DNA of 64,000 nt from Epiperipatus broadwayi (lineage: Eukaryota > Onychophora > Udeonychophora > Euonychophora > Peripatidae). The first letter of the stretch is position 1. Each line of letters begins with the position of its first letter. The notes under the pieces are model-generated. The model searched no databases. It was not told the origin of the DNA and was given only the letters and a program-made list of their open reading frames with translations. Where the stretch lies: the NCBI GenBank assembly GCA_028023455.1, contig JAQFVV010006208.1, positions 9,158,963-9,222,962 on the forward strand, in the 5' to 3' direction. The translations under genes were made by a program, and so were the position numbers. Of this stretch, positions 35,822 through 46,209 are shown piece by piece.

Positions 35822-37428
35822 TCAGTGCTTATAATTAAATTAAATTACAATTTGTCTAAGAAAAGTTAACAACATATATATAAAATTGTATCAGTAAATA
35901 ATGTTCAAAAATTAATACATGAAGATTAACCACATAGATGGCAAAACGATTTGATTTAAAAAAAAAAAAGACTCGATACAAAAAAATTCTGCTAATACAA
36001 TATCAAAATTAAACTATAAAATTTTAAGCTGATATGAGTACATAAAATCAGACTAAATCCTAAGAGACTTCATAAAAATCTGTTATTTATTATGCATTCC
36101 TAAAAAATTGATAATCTATTTTCAGTTTAAACATGAAATTGATATTGACAATATATCATCTTACAACAAAACCTGAAAAATTAGGTAATTTACAGTCAAT
36201 CAATACAGATGTAAATACACATTATTTTCTCTGCATAGTGAACTCGGCCGCATCTTAAGTTGCAAGAAGAAAAAAAAAAGATTCTGTGTCGCTGATGTGT
36301 GAAAAACGTTTCACAATCAAATTAACATCGTAGTTGTAAAACAAAATTAAATGTAACATCAATGGTTGAAACTCTTATGAAGTCTCTATATAAAATAAAA
36401 AAAAAATCAAATTATGTGATTAAAAACCAAATCCCTTACTCTATTGAAGAATACTTTATATCATTTCATTTTTAGCCAGGAAATATTTTTAATTAACTTA
36501 ACATGCTGGCTAAAATGATATTCTATACCTCCAATTCAAGATAGTTGTCAATCAAACTGACCTTAACCAAATTTATCACCTAAATAAGGAAAAAATTTTC
36601 TTCAAAATAATTTTAAAAGATAGAAAGTCAAAATGCATGAAATGAAAAAGAATAATGACATCAGTGCAAGACGCTAACATAAAATGTCCAAAACAGTTAT
36701 TATATTGTATTGTTAATGTATTCAAGAAAAGGAAAAACATTTTGGCACATATTAAATTTGAAGACCAAGTATGTTAACAATGCCCTCCTAAACATAATTA
36801 CTACAAAAAAAAAATAATTGTTGAACTTTGAAAATGATATTATTATAAATATCTCTAATCTGTTATCACTTTATATGTTTGATATCTGAGTAAATGCCTA
36901 TATGAACAATTTTGATCATTAAATAGACATTAACTCACTGGTTGCCACCTGCTAGTGGGCATTTTAAGCTTTCAGATGGGTGTCATTTGACAGACGTTAA
37001 AATGAAAACTGTAGATTACTATAGATGTGTAACAGGCATTACATTTTTTTGTAGGGTTTCTTGTGTTGTTAAATAAATTAATATTTTCAAGATCAAAATA
37101 AATTCAATATGATTTATTCTTTCAAATTGATTTAAATTTGTTATTTATTCCATACAACATGTTATATATCTACTAATATACTATTATAAATCCTTTTTTG
37201 TGTAATTATTTCCACAAACACTAAATAGCGTTATTTGGCAACATCAGTGGGAAGTAGGGAAATTATACTATTAACAAGAGTACAAAAATGAGCAGTAAGT
37301 CAAAAAAGGTTTACAACCTTTGCTATGGATGAATCTTTTAGAATCATAAATCACATCTACAACAATACATTTTTTATTTACTAGAAACAATCTATCAATA
37401 TAACGCAACATTAAATATCTGAACATTC

Positions 37429-37519
37429 GGTACTATTCTCCGCATAAATGGCATATTTATGTGTTTTTGCATATAAATAACGCCATCAAGTGGGTGACAC
37501 CGGCTAATAGAACAGTACC
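37429..37519. mobile_element. 91-bp MITE related to the 20.6-kb hAT-like element
   Basis: ggtactattct ... agaacagtacc with gaacattc / gaatattc flanks (8-bp duplication, one mismatch). Its right end (cgccatcaagtgggtgacac) matches the right end of the 20601-22182 element. Confidence 0.78.
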
Positions 37520-37727
37520 GAATATTCTAATATGCTGACAATATTTTTTAACATTGTTCAACAGAAATAAAAAGTAATCTCTTTAAAAAATAAATAAATA
37601 ACAAGTGTAGTTTCTAAATTTAATTTATAATGTATTTGACCAAAGTATTTATTAGTACAGTTTCAAACTATAATTCTAAATAGACGGTAATCGACTGCTA
37701 TATATGCACTGTACTATTATATTAAAC

Positions 37728-38022
37728 CAATGTTATTTTTATTGACTGAGGAAACTCTCAATCCAAGCTACATGTTACTTTGAAAAGATAAGAGCACCAT
37801 CTTATCTTTGTACTTAAATCCAATTATATAGGCCAATCATAAGTATCTTAGATTGAGAGCATGAATAAAGAAAATGGAAGTAAAGCGAATAATATAAAAT
37901 ATTCACGCTCTTAATCCAAGATACTTGTGATTGGCCTATATAATTGTATTTAGGGACACTTATCTTTTCAGCCCCTATCACATAGCTTAAATCAAGTTTT
38001 CTCACAGTCAACAAAAACATTG
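37728..38022. repeat. Fold-back repeat
   Basis: Arms of about 130 bases, e.g. ccaattatataggccaatca against tgattggcctatataattg, with a short loop at about 37880. No ribozyme core and no related copy in the window. Confidence 0.85.
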
Positions 38023-38929
38023 CTTTAATATGACAGTATAGCAAGCATTACCATTTGTTTAGAAGAATTTATAATGATAAATAAAAAGTAAATCAGCCTT
38101 TAAATATCCACTGCAAGACAGAAGCCTTTTCAATAGCCATTCATAGAGGAATAATGAAATAGAAGATATTATTTATTAAGTTAGCCAAATGCCAGTTATA
38201 AGGATTTCAGTAGTTTTCCATCATTGTTTTATCCTCAAGCAATTAAATATCTAATTGCCATCCAATATTAGATAGTTAACTAAGTTGGTTACTTGAAAGA
38301 AAATCTAGTGTAATACTAGCATTAAATTGAATTTTAATGTCAAATATATATAAATTCAAATTTTTGAAGATTGTAGATGTATGCAAGAAATAATTTTTCT
38401 GCAAAATTAAGAGGTATAATATCAATCATCCCTTCTACTATATGATTTAAAATACGCCCCTGTCGAGCCAATTAAAGCAAGACTATATTATAACTATTAT
38501 AGTTTGAATCAATCAACTACTTTCATTTGGGTTCATTTTTAATAAAAATCCTCACAATGGATTTCCATTTTGACTTGGAATGATTCCTGCAACGATTGCC
38601 ATGACAGTCCTCCTTTGCAATTTATTCATTGAATTAATTATTTATTATATCCAGGTAATTTATGAAGATGAAATAAAAATAAGTTATCTCAGACATGAAA
38701 TAAAAATAAGTTATATAATATCTGTAAGCAACCAGTTTATTTAATTTAATAACAAAGAAATATTCTATAAGTTTAAATTATATTTCACGATTTTTATTGA
38801 TAATCATTTGAAAAATTGTTGCTATGCATATCTAACTATTCAACATTCCATTCTATAAGTTTAGATTATATTATTTATACATTTACAATATTCTACATTA
38901 TTTTCAATTACATTTACAGTGATAGATTG

Positions 38930-39290
38930 CAGGTTATTTCAACAAAAGAAATAACTAGAATAGAATTAGTGATGGAATGGGATGAATTTAATAAAAAGTT
39001 ATGGAGGAAATTGGTAGTGCAGGAAGAAAGAGCTGTGAAAAATTTTGAAAATATAAGAAGAAAATATTAAACAGAACAAAAAAATGGCGAGATTAGAGAA
39101 CTTGAAAAAATGTTCACTGAATTTGTAAAAAAAAGTTTGAGTGAAGAAGAGTTGAGAAGCGAATATGATTCATTAAAGAGCTTAATTTATCAGAAAATGG
39201 ACAGAATAATGAATATGGAATTGAAAAGAGCAATAGTAGATCAAAAAGAAAGAGCAGTAGTGTGGCAGTTGAAGTAATAAAACATAAGAA
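38930..39290 (+). pseudogene. Coiled-coil-like coding fragment of unknown origin
   Basis: Two neighbouring frames on the plus strand are rich in Lys, Glu, Leu and Arg with a heptad feel (WDEFNKKLWRKLVVQEERAV, then EIRELEKMFTEFVKKSL and SLSEEELRSEYDSLKSL). There is no start in good context and a frame break at about 39070. It could be the N-terminal part of an element ORF, since the neighbouring 39.35-45.1 kb sequence is LINE-derived. No family recognised. Confidence 0.35.
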
Positions 39291-39351
39291 AAGTAAAGCT
39301 TGGATTAAAAGAAAGTTTTAATAAAATTTTATATAAGAGGTGATGTGATGT

Positions 39352-39500
39352 ACTGTGACTTCTCCTTAAACAGAGTCAGGAATCTCTCAGCACCTGTTAA
39401 CCACTTTGCCTTCCCCTCCCATTCCCCACCCTAAGCTTTCCCATAAACTGCTCCATCCCATTTCCACAATATAATCTTTGTCAACTCTATGGCCTTTATA
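39352..39500 (-). repeat. Repeat E next to LINE family 3
   Basis: Second copy of the 14492-14660 repeat, lying just 3' of the minus-strand LINE C-terminal frame at 39521-39847. Confidence 0.65.
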
Positions 39501-39520
39501 TCTAAATCCCCCTTATCTTT

Positions 39521-39847
39521 TCACAAACCCAGCATAAAAACCAATAACCCACTTTCTGTATAATCGCTTTGTTCATATTTATTTTCCCATAACTTCATTA
39601 TTTGTACCCTTTCTGCTTTCAAGCATTTACATTCAATCAACAGATGCCTAATATTTTCTATACTTTCCTTACACAATTTGCAGACTAAATCATCCATATT
39701 TTTCCATTTACATGTATATTCTCTTGTTGCTAAAGACCCCGTTTGAGTCCTAAACAATAAACTACTTACCTTACTATTATCATAAATTAACTCGCACCCA
39801 ATGTTCCGTTTACTTTTATATATATTTAAACTCTTTTTACTCTCCAT
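39521..39847 (-). pseudogene. C-terminal zinc-knuckle region of LINE family 3
   Basis: A 108-codon minus-strand frame with LLFRTQTGSLATREYTCKW and CKLCKESIENIRHLLIEC: a C-X2-C-X8-H-X4-C pattern at the end of many non-LTR ORF2 proteins. The same block, decayed, occurs on the plus strand at 44870-45060. The downstream 3' end (39352-39500) is also found alone at 14492-14660. Confidence 0.68.
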
Positions 39848-40130
39848 ACTACTTAGAACTCTTCATACAGTAGTGCCACTCAGTGCAAAACACAGTAATC
39901 AATGGATGCAGGAAGATTTGTGCATAAAATCTCTATCTGGTGCCTCCTCATCCAATATCCCCAGACTAGTTTCTAGCTTGTGGCTTTCATCAGTGAGAAA
40001 CCATGGATATGAGAGCACTGTATCTAGATCTTACGATCTAATACAATCATCCAGCAGCAGCCACCATTTAAATATCAACTAACTATAAAGTTTTGAGTCC
40101 AAAATGAAAACACAATAATGTTTTTAATTC
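39840..40130 (-). repeat. Family B element, minus strand
   Basis: Forward text tacagtagtgccactcagtg through ttgtgcataaaatctctatc to ccagcagcagccaccattta. It carries a minus-strand hammerhead at 39950-40009. Confidence 0.82.
39950..40009 (-). ncRNA. Family B hammerhead motif, near intact
   Basis: Minus strand: CTGATGA (39993-39987), stem II AGC/GCT around CACAA (compensated against GGC/GCC elsewhere), GAAAC (39973-39969), TA, GTC (39966-39964), TGGGGA. Inner stem I is weakened by TTTCTCA in place of TCCTCA. Confidence 0.65.
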
Positions 40131-40172
40131 AAGCTCATTATCTTGTATAGTTGTATAGATCTGAACTCAGTT

Positions 40173-40560
40173 CAGCATCCATACTTTTTGGTGTCTTTAG
40201 TTCTTTAATAACAAGTTACCAAAATCCTATTAGGCTAGAAAATAGTCTGGGGATATTGGGTGAGTAAGCACTAGATAGGGATTTTATGCACAAACCTTCC
40301 TACATTCATTGATTACTCTTGCTTGCACCGAGTGACGCTGCTGTGTGGAGAGTTTTGCCTCTGTGCAGCATCCATACTTTTTGGTGTCTTTAGTTCTTTA
40401 ATAACAACAGTTACCATAATCCTATTGGGCTAGAAAATAGTCTGGGGATATTGGGTGAGTAAGCACTAGATAGGGATTTTATGCACAAACCTTCCTACAT
40501 TCATTGATTACTCTTGCTTGCACCGAGTGACGCTGCTGTGTGGAGAGTTTTGCCTCTGTG
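40173..40560 (+). repeat. Tandem duplication of a truncated B unit
   Basis: Two head-to-tail copies, 40173-40365 and 40366-40560, nearly identical (a 2-bp insertion and a few substitutions). Each holds only the 3' half of the hammerhead (GAAAATAGTC, TGGGGA) and the B right arm. Confidence 0.92.
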
Positions 40561-41044
40561 GGAACAGCTTGTGTAAGCATAAAGAATGGTGATCGTGTGA
40601 TGTTTAGTGGTTGTATAAGGTACTAGATGAGTGAAAGAGTGCAAAAATTAGATTACTATATAAACAAAAGAGAAAAGTTGTTTGCTAGCTATAAATCAAT
40701 GCCAATACCTTCCATGATTTACATTCATATATTTTAATGGATAGGGTTGGAAGAGTGAAAATATGTGAGAAATTGATAATAGGTTTTATTAAAAAAAACA
40801 AAAACAATAAAATATAAATTTATTCACTATGTTTTATTAGAAAATTAAGTTATTATTTGTTCTTTTAAGATGTAGAAAAAAACTTGTGACAGAGTGAATA
40901 GAAACAATATGAAAAAGTTTTGAAAATATGGATACAAACTTAGGATAGTTAAGAATAATTAAGACTTTACAAGAACAATTTTTAATCTATGAATTTTTCC
41001 TACAGTACAGGCTTTTTCATACCTGCACTCCAATATCTAATATA

Positions 41045-41400
41045 TAGGGAGTTTGAACTCAGACTTTCACATGACCCTCAACTATCCACGCTATCTCATA
41101 CTGCTGATACACTTGATCACACACATGTCAAAATGATTAACAATCACCAATAAACGTATTTTATGCTAAACAAGCACCCATCAGTTGGTCCAGATTATCA
41201 TCTCCACATATATATAATCAATACTATTAAAAAAGCCAATCTTCATATTTTAATGGACAGGCTTCAATCCACTCCATCCCACAACTCTTCAGTCGTCCAA
41301 TTCATTGAAAATCTGATGATGGAACGCTCAAAGCCATATTGGTGCCAACCTTCCCATCCTATCATAAGTCACTCTGACATCTCAACAATCGGAGGACAGA
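41045..41400 (-). repeat. Family C repeat C4
   Basis: Long C unit including the distal segment (gacaggcttcaatccactcc, gatgatggaacgctcaaag) also present at 45.5, 48.3 and 55.0 kb. Its hammerhead is ruined (CTGATGG, AAAA). Confidence 0.75.
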
Positions 41401-41790
41401 AGTAGTAAAAGTTGAATGTGAAATTGGATTCAATCAGGGATATTCATTATCACCATTATTATTTATTTTGTTTGCAAAAGAATTCAAGATTAAGTGAGAA
41501 AGATTAGAAGTAAGAGTTGAATTACTAAAGTTGTAACCAGTAAAATATGATGATACGTTTTTTTTTTTTTTTTTTTGCAATGTTAAGTTATTTTTTTTTA
41601 AAAATAATATAAAAGATATGGAATAGAAAAAAATATGAAAATTAAATTCAGTTAAAAAATTCTAAGATCTTAATACTTAATGGAAAGGGTAAAACTGCAG
41701 GATAAAAAATGAAATATTTATCTTGAAGAAGTGGAGTACAGATATTTAGGCACTCGTTAAATAAAAAGGAATTACACAGATAAATGGGAA
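41385..41790 (+). pseudogene. LINE family 3, reverse transcriptase fragment
   Basis: Starts VKVECEIGFNQGYSLSPLLFILFAKEF, the G-(I/V)-x-Q-G-x-x-L-S-P-L-L-F box of reverse transcriptases, followed by decayed sequence with a KYDD-like remnant and a YLGT-like block at about 41740. A run of 20 T interrupts it at about 41558. Plus strand, probably one copy with the C-terminal block at 44870-45060, split by later insertions. Confidence 0.6.
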
Positions 41791-42758
41791 ATGGAGTTAA
41801 AAGGAAAAAACAAAAAAAAAAAATAGAATAACTAATTAAAAATCTGGCATGCTATTCATATGATAAAGAATAAATGTAAAGTATATAGAACAATTTACAA
41901 AGAGATGGTGATGTCTGCTTTAACGTTTGGAAATTTTAGATTTGCATAGGTCAGGGAGCTTTGGAATTTTTAGATGAAATACAAAAAGAAGTTAGGCATG
42001 TGCAATGGATGGGGAACTGTGGATAGCAAATGAGATTATTACAAAAACAAAAAATGGAACAAACTTTTTTTGGAATGATGAAAATTAGAAATATTTACAA
42101 GATTATAATATATGAACAAAATTAATATTTAACTAGATTAGGTGTAGAAAGCAACTAATATATTGGGCAAGAAAAGCTTTACAATATGCAAAGTTAATAA
42201 ATAGACATATAGTTATGAGAAGTGGAAAGAGGGTAGATAAATTGGTAGAAAAAAAAAGAAGCAGATATGGAATATGAGTGAGTGGGGGGGGGGGGAAGCT
42301 TGGAATTATATAAGAATAAAATACCAGAGAATGAAGACAAAAATGTAAATCAAATTTATGTGGAGAATGGAGAGTATTGAATATTTATCTTTGGAGTTAG
42401 AATAATGAAAAATGATCAGTAAAAGTTGTATACGCACTAGAAATTTGAAGTCCGAATTAAAATTAGGTAGAGATTTATTAAGGAATATGAAAATACAGTA
42501 ATGAAACTAACGTAACAGCTTTTATTAAAATAACACAGAAGATTCATTATAAAGACTAAGCACAGAAACTTCTGACTTTGGTTAAGGAGAAACTATTTTA
42601 TATATGTCACATCATTAGAAGAACTTAAATCTAATCAACATATATATGATTAGTTGTCTAAACCCTGGATGTTCCTTCCCTACATACCTAATATAACCCA
42701 TTGCATTACTAAAATTATTATTTCTACCCATCATGTCGCTCTATATATCTGACTTCTA

Positions 42759-43139
42759 TTGCATCGGCTTCTCAACAATGCAAAGAATACCTTACCAACT
42801 GATCTCTGCTCCCAAGTGGGTTACAAGATTAAATTCCAGGAATCCACCTACCCCTCCGTTTATCATGGGGAATGTTGGGCAAAGCTGTCTATAAATTTAG
42901 CCCAATATACATGCCTATATAATAAAGCTAGAATAAATATAGATACACATTCAATATTTTTTGAACATTTCTCTACAACTGGTCATCCCTTTATTCATTC
43001 ATCTATTAACATCCGGTACATTGAACACAGTGACTTTAAACGAAAAATTAAAGAGGCATGGCATATCTCAGGTGATAAAAACTCTATCAATAGAAAAGAA
43101 TCGTGTGCCCCTCTCAAAAAGATGACCTATTCTCTCTAA
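42759..43139 (+). pseudogene. GIY-YIG endonuclease domain of a Penelope-like element
   Basis: A 126-codon frame. From about residue 31 it reads VYHGECWAKLSINLAQYTCL, then SIFFEHFSTTGHPF, and ends with FKRKIKEAWHISGDKNSINR. These are the YIGET, AxHxxxTGH and RKxxEAxxI...NR blocks of the Penelope-like endonuclease; the Glu in KEAW is the expected catalytic residue. Y-I-G has become Y-H-G. The element's reverse transcriptase is not recognisable upstream. Confidence 0.72.
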
Positions 43140-43884
43140 TTAACTTTCATATTTAAATTTTATGTAAATTAGCATTAACAGCATATATATACACCCACTC
43201 CCATTTTTTAATTTATGCTATGTCAACAACTTGTAATAGTTGAAATCAGCTAAGCACATACTGTTTTTTAAAAAAAAACGGTCTTTATGAAAGCTTTTAT
43301 CTATACAAATTTTCTATATTTATGATTACGTGATAGATAGTAGTTTATTTTGGTTTTCATAAATGTTAAAAAAAAAAAAGCTTTTCAGAGTTAAAAAAAT
43401 AAAAACCAGAATTGTGGAAAGACTTAAATGTGACAACAGATAAACGATTAATGGATGTGTTTAGTAACCTTTAAGAAATATATTATTATTAATAATTAGA
43501 AAATATGTACAGAATTAAAAATTGTTGTAGGATTATAACAAGATTATCTTCTGTATTCTATATTGTTTTATTATATTTTTAAAAAAAAAGAGGCAGCAAC
43601 AGGATTAGAAAAAAATGTTAAAATATGTTTAATGAGTTCTTTGTGGATAGAAAATAAGTCATAGAATTATTTATGCAAACATATGAGAATACATATAAAA
43701 ATAGGGGAGGATTGGATTAGTGAAATAACTGCTAAAACAATACTTAAATACAAGTATAGTATATATACTAAAGCCAGATGTAATTAGAAAGCTCCCTTCA
43801 ATCGCCCACTTCATCTTATCCAACTGATTCACGTGACCATGTAATCTGGTCGTGTGTGTCGGCTGTAAAAAAGATAGTAAACAA

Positions 43885-44105
43885 ACATCACATGATCACC
43901 ATTTCCTATACTTGCTCATAACTGTTATTAAAACAGGCAAAACTCTCTATACGTATTGCCACTCACTGACGAAGGCCATAAGCCGGAAACTAGTCTGGGG
44001 ATATTGGATGAGTAGGCACTAGATGGGGATTTTATGCACAAGCCTTCTGGCATCCATTGATTACTCTGGCTTGCACTGAATGGCAACACATATAGAGTTT
44101 TGCCT
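43885..44105. repeat. Family B element inside a C repeat
   Basis: Left end acatcacatgatcaccattt, right end tagagttttgcctata; a hammerhead is present at 43960-44010. Confidence 0.82.
43960..44010 (+). ncRNA. Family B hammerhead motif, stem I shortened
   Basis: ACTCA, CTGACGA (43966-43972), stem II GGC/GCC around CATAA, GAAAC (43986-43990), TA, GTC (43993-43995), TGGGGA. Core intact, but inner stem I has four pairs and the outer helix is missing. Confidence 0.65.
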
Positions 44106-44869
44106 ATATAAGTAAAAGTGAATGACTGATGGGAGCTTGAAAGTCTGGGTTCAAATCCCCTCTAATTAAAACAATAATAGCAAATGACAGATAGAGATGA
44201 AAAAGGTTATTTTTTGGGGATAGATAAATTAATATAACTATTAATTACTTATTTTGAGAATAAAGATAATTATTTGAATAAGTGAGAAATAAATACAAAA
44301 ATAGTGATGTAAAAAAAGAAAAAAAGATCTGTTGTAATAAGAATTGTAAAAGATATGTGGCATCGGTTTCAAATAAAAGATTAGATATTCTGAAGAGGAA
44401 TTCAAAAAGAGATAGGAAAAACATACTTTGGATATGGATACATGAACACCAAATGAAGCAATACAAGATAAAATAGGAGAGTTGAATTTTTGCACGGGAA
44501 AGTAGAAAATGTTTGGTAGATTGTAATTTATGGAAAATAACAGAATGGCTAAAATAGTTGGAAAGTATGTTGCAAGAAAAGTACAAGGAAAAAGTGGAGA
44601 ACAATGACGGTAAGGCATGCTATAAAAATGGGTAGAGATGTATCGACTTATCTTCCTATAAATGAAAAACAATGTGATTATTATTATTGTGAATTGCTAT
44701 AACAATAAATATTCAGAAATAATTTCAACATCAATAAAAAGCAATTTGGAAAGCTAAAGACCAGATATATAAGAGTTTAATGATATATACGAATAAACAG
44801 GATATTAGAGATGAAACATTTTAAATAAAGCTAGAGAAAATAACTTACTCTTTATAACTCAAGCGGGGC

Positions 44870-45060
44870 ACTCACAACAAAAGAACATATTCAAAAATGG
44901 AAAAACTTGGGAGATTTGTCTTCTAAACTATATAAAGAAAATGTTGAAAACATTAGTCACTTATTATTAGAGTATAGGCATTTACAATTGAAAGGAATAG
45001 AAATTGTAAATTTATGAGTAAGCAGAAAGTGCATTTACAAAAAGGGTTTCTTCAGCTTTT
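44870..45060 (+). pseudogene. LINE family 3, C-terminal fragment
   Basis: Reads TQAGALTTKEHIQKWKN then KENVENISHLLLEYRHLQL after one frame correction. This aligns with the minus-strand block at 39521-39847 (TQTGSLATREYTCKWKN, KESIENIRHLLIEC); the two N-terminal cysteines and the last cysteine are lost. Confidence 0.6.
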
Positions 45061-45419
45061 ATTATTAATTGAATAATAGTAAAAAAAGATTTTAAAAGAT
45101 AGTTGAATGAACAAAGATAATAAATAGTATATAAACGGAATAGAAACTATATAGGGTATATAAAAAAAAAAAAAAGAAAGAGAGATAAATGATGGATAAC
45201 GATTATTGTCTTTTACTTCACTGTTTCTCTGTAAATAATTGATAAAAATGCTTTGCCCTGCTGAAAGCTATTTAACGATTGCTTTATTTCTTTACCTATT
45301 GAATAATTAAAGGGGATTTGAACCCAGACTTTCAAGCTGCCTACAGTCATCCACTCTATCCAATGTAACTGATACAAATGACCACATACATGTGAAGCAA
45401 ATAAATGACCTCCAATATA

Positions 45420-45470
45420 CGCATTTCATGTTGAACCAGCACTCTTCAGTTGATCCGGATCATTATCTCC
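45420..45470 (-). ncRNA. Family C hammerhead motif, minus strand
   Basis: Minus strand: CTGAAGA (45449-45443), stem II GTGCT/AACAT with one C-A mismatch, GAAA (45427-45424), palindrome-like ATGCGTAT, TTGG. Core residues intact, stem II weakened. Confidence 0.55.
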
Positions 45471-45734
45471 CATAAATCTATATAATCAGTGCATGGATTA
45501 TATCCAGATAACAAATCCGCACACTTTAATGAACAGGCTTCAATCCTCTCCACTCTCCAACTCTTTAGCCATCCTTATCACTGAAATTCTGATAATGGAA
45601 TGCTCAAAGCCCTTAAAGAGTTGGAGAGGGAAGAGGGTTGAAGCCTGTCTATTAAAGTGTGCAGATTTACTATCTTAATATAAACTGAGCACTGATTATA
45701 TAGATGTGTGGGAGATGATGATCGGGACCAAATG

Positions 45735-45785
45735 AAGAGTTCTGGTTCAGCATGAAATACATATATTGGAAGTCATTTATATTTT
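45735..45785 (+). ncRNA. Family C hammerhead motif, upstream tandem copy
   Basis: ATGAAGA with C3 mutated to A, stem II GTTCT/AGCAT weakened, GAAA, ATACATAT, TTGG. Lies about 128 bases before the better copy at 45843-45904; the shared leading text is gagcactgattatata at 45687 and 45815. Confidence 0.55.
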
Positions 45786-45842
45786 CATAAGCCTGTACAT
45801 TAGTGTGCAAAAACGAGCACTGATTATATACATGTGTGGGAG

Positions 45843-45904
45843 ATGATGATCCGGACCAACTGAAGAATGCTGGTTCAGCATGAAATACGTATATTGGAGG
45901 TCAT
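45843..45904 (+). ncRNA. Family C hammerhead ribozyme, best-preserved copy
   Basis: All core elements are present in order. Outer stem I ATGA/TCAT, inner stem I CCAA/TTGG, CTGAAGA (45860-45866), stem II ATGCT/AGCAT fully paired around loop GGTTC, GAAA (45882-45885), stem III ATA/TAT around CG within the palindrome ATACGTAT, and cleavage expected after the A that follows GTAT, directly before TTGG. Only the UA cleavage dinucleotide, rather than UC, is less usual. It folds from the primary sequence without gaps. Confidence 0.75.
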
Positions 45905-46209
45905 TTATCTTTTTCACATGTATGTGGCCATTTGTATTAGTCATATTGGATAGAGTAGATGACTGTAGGAAGCGTGAAAGTCTAGGTTCAAATTCCCTTT
46001 AAAATTACATCTAGGTTAAGTATATACATTATACTTATATTTCAATATTATCTATTGGGTAATTCCATATGAAGAAACTTGTTTTTAAAAAAAGATTGTT
46101 GCTCTAATAGATTGTTTTTTAAAAAAAGTTTTAACATATTTCTCTGAATACTGAAATCAAGCATTTAAAAATATGTCAATTTTATCAAAAGACAAATATT
46201 TGGGATTCT

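Larger units (their letters stand above)
43775..44165. repeat. Family C repeat interrupted by a B element
   Basis: C sequence at 43780-43875 (ctcccttcaatcgcccactt) and 44110-44165, ending agtctgggttcaaatcccc, a good B-box-like motif. Between them lies a B element (43885-44105). The B element therefore inserted into, or recombined with, an older C copy. Confidence 0.75.
45310..46001. repeat. Family C complex fold-back
   Basis: A 690-bp inverted structure: ggggatttgaacccagactt at the left and ctaggttcaaattccc at the right. The left arm has one degenerate minus-strand hammerhead; the right arm has two plus-strand copies in tandem. The loop (45520-45660) is a second inverted repeat (caatcctctccactctccaa against ggagagggaagagggttgaa). 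Confidence 0.85.

Noticed and set aside
37814-38044. 76-codon minus-strand frame
   Set aside because: Lies entirely in the fold-back 37728-38022.
44241-44672. Two overlapping minus-strand frames of 143 and 119 codons, rich in Phe, Tyr and Ser
   Set aside because: They are the complement of A-rich, LINE-derived plus-strand sequence; composition alone explains their length.
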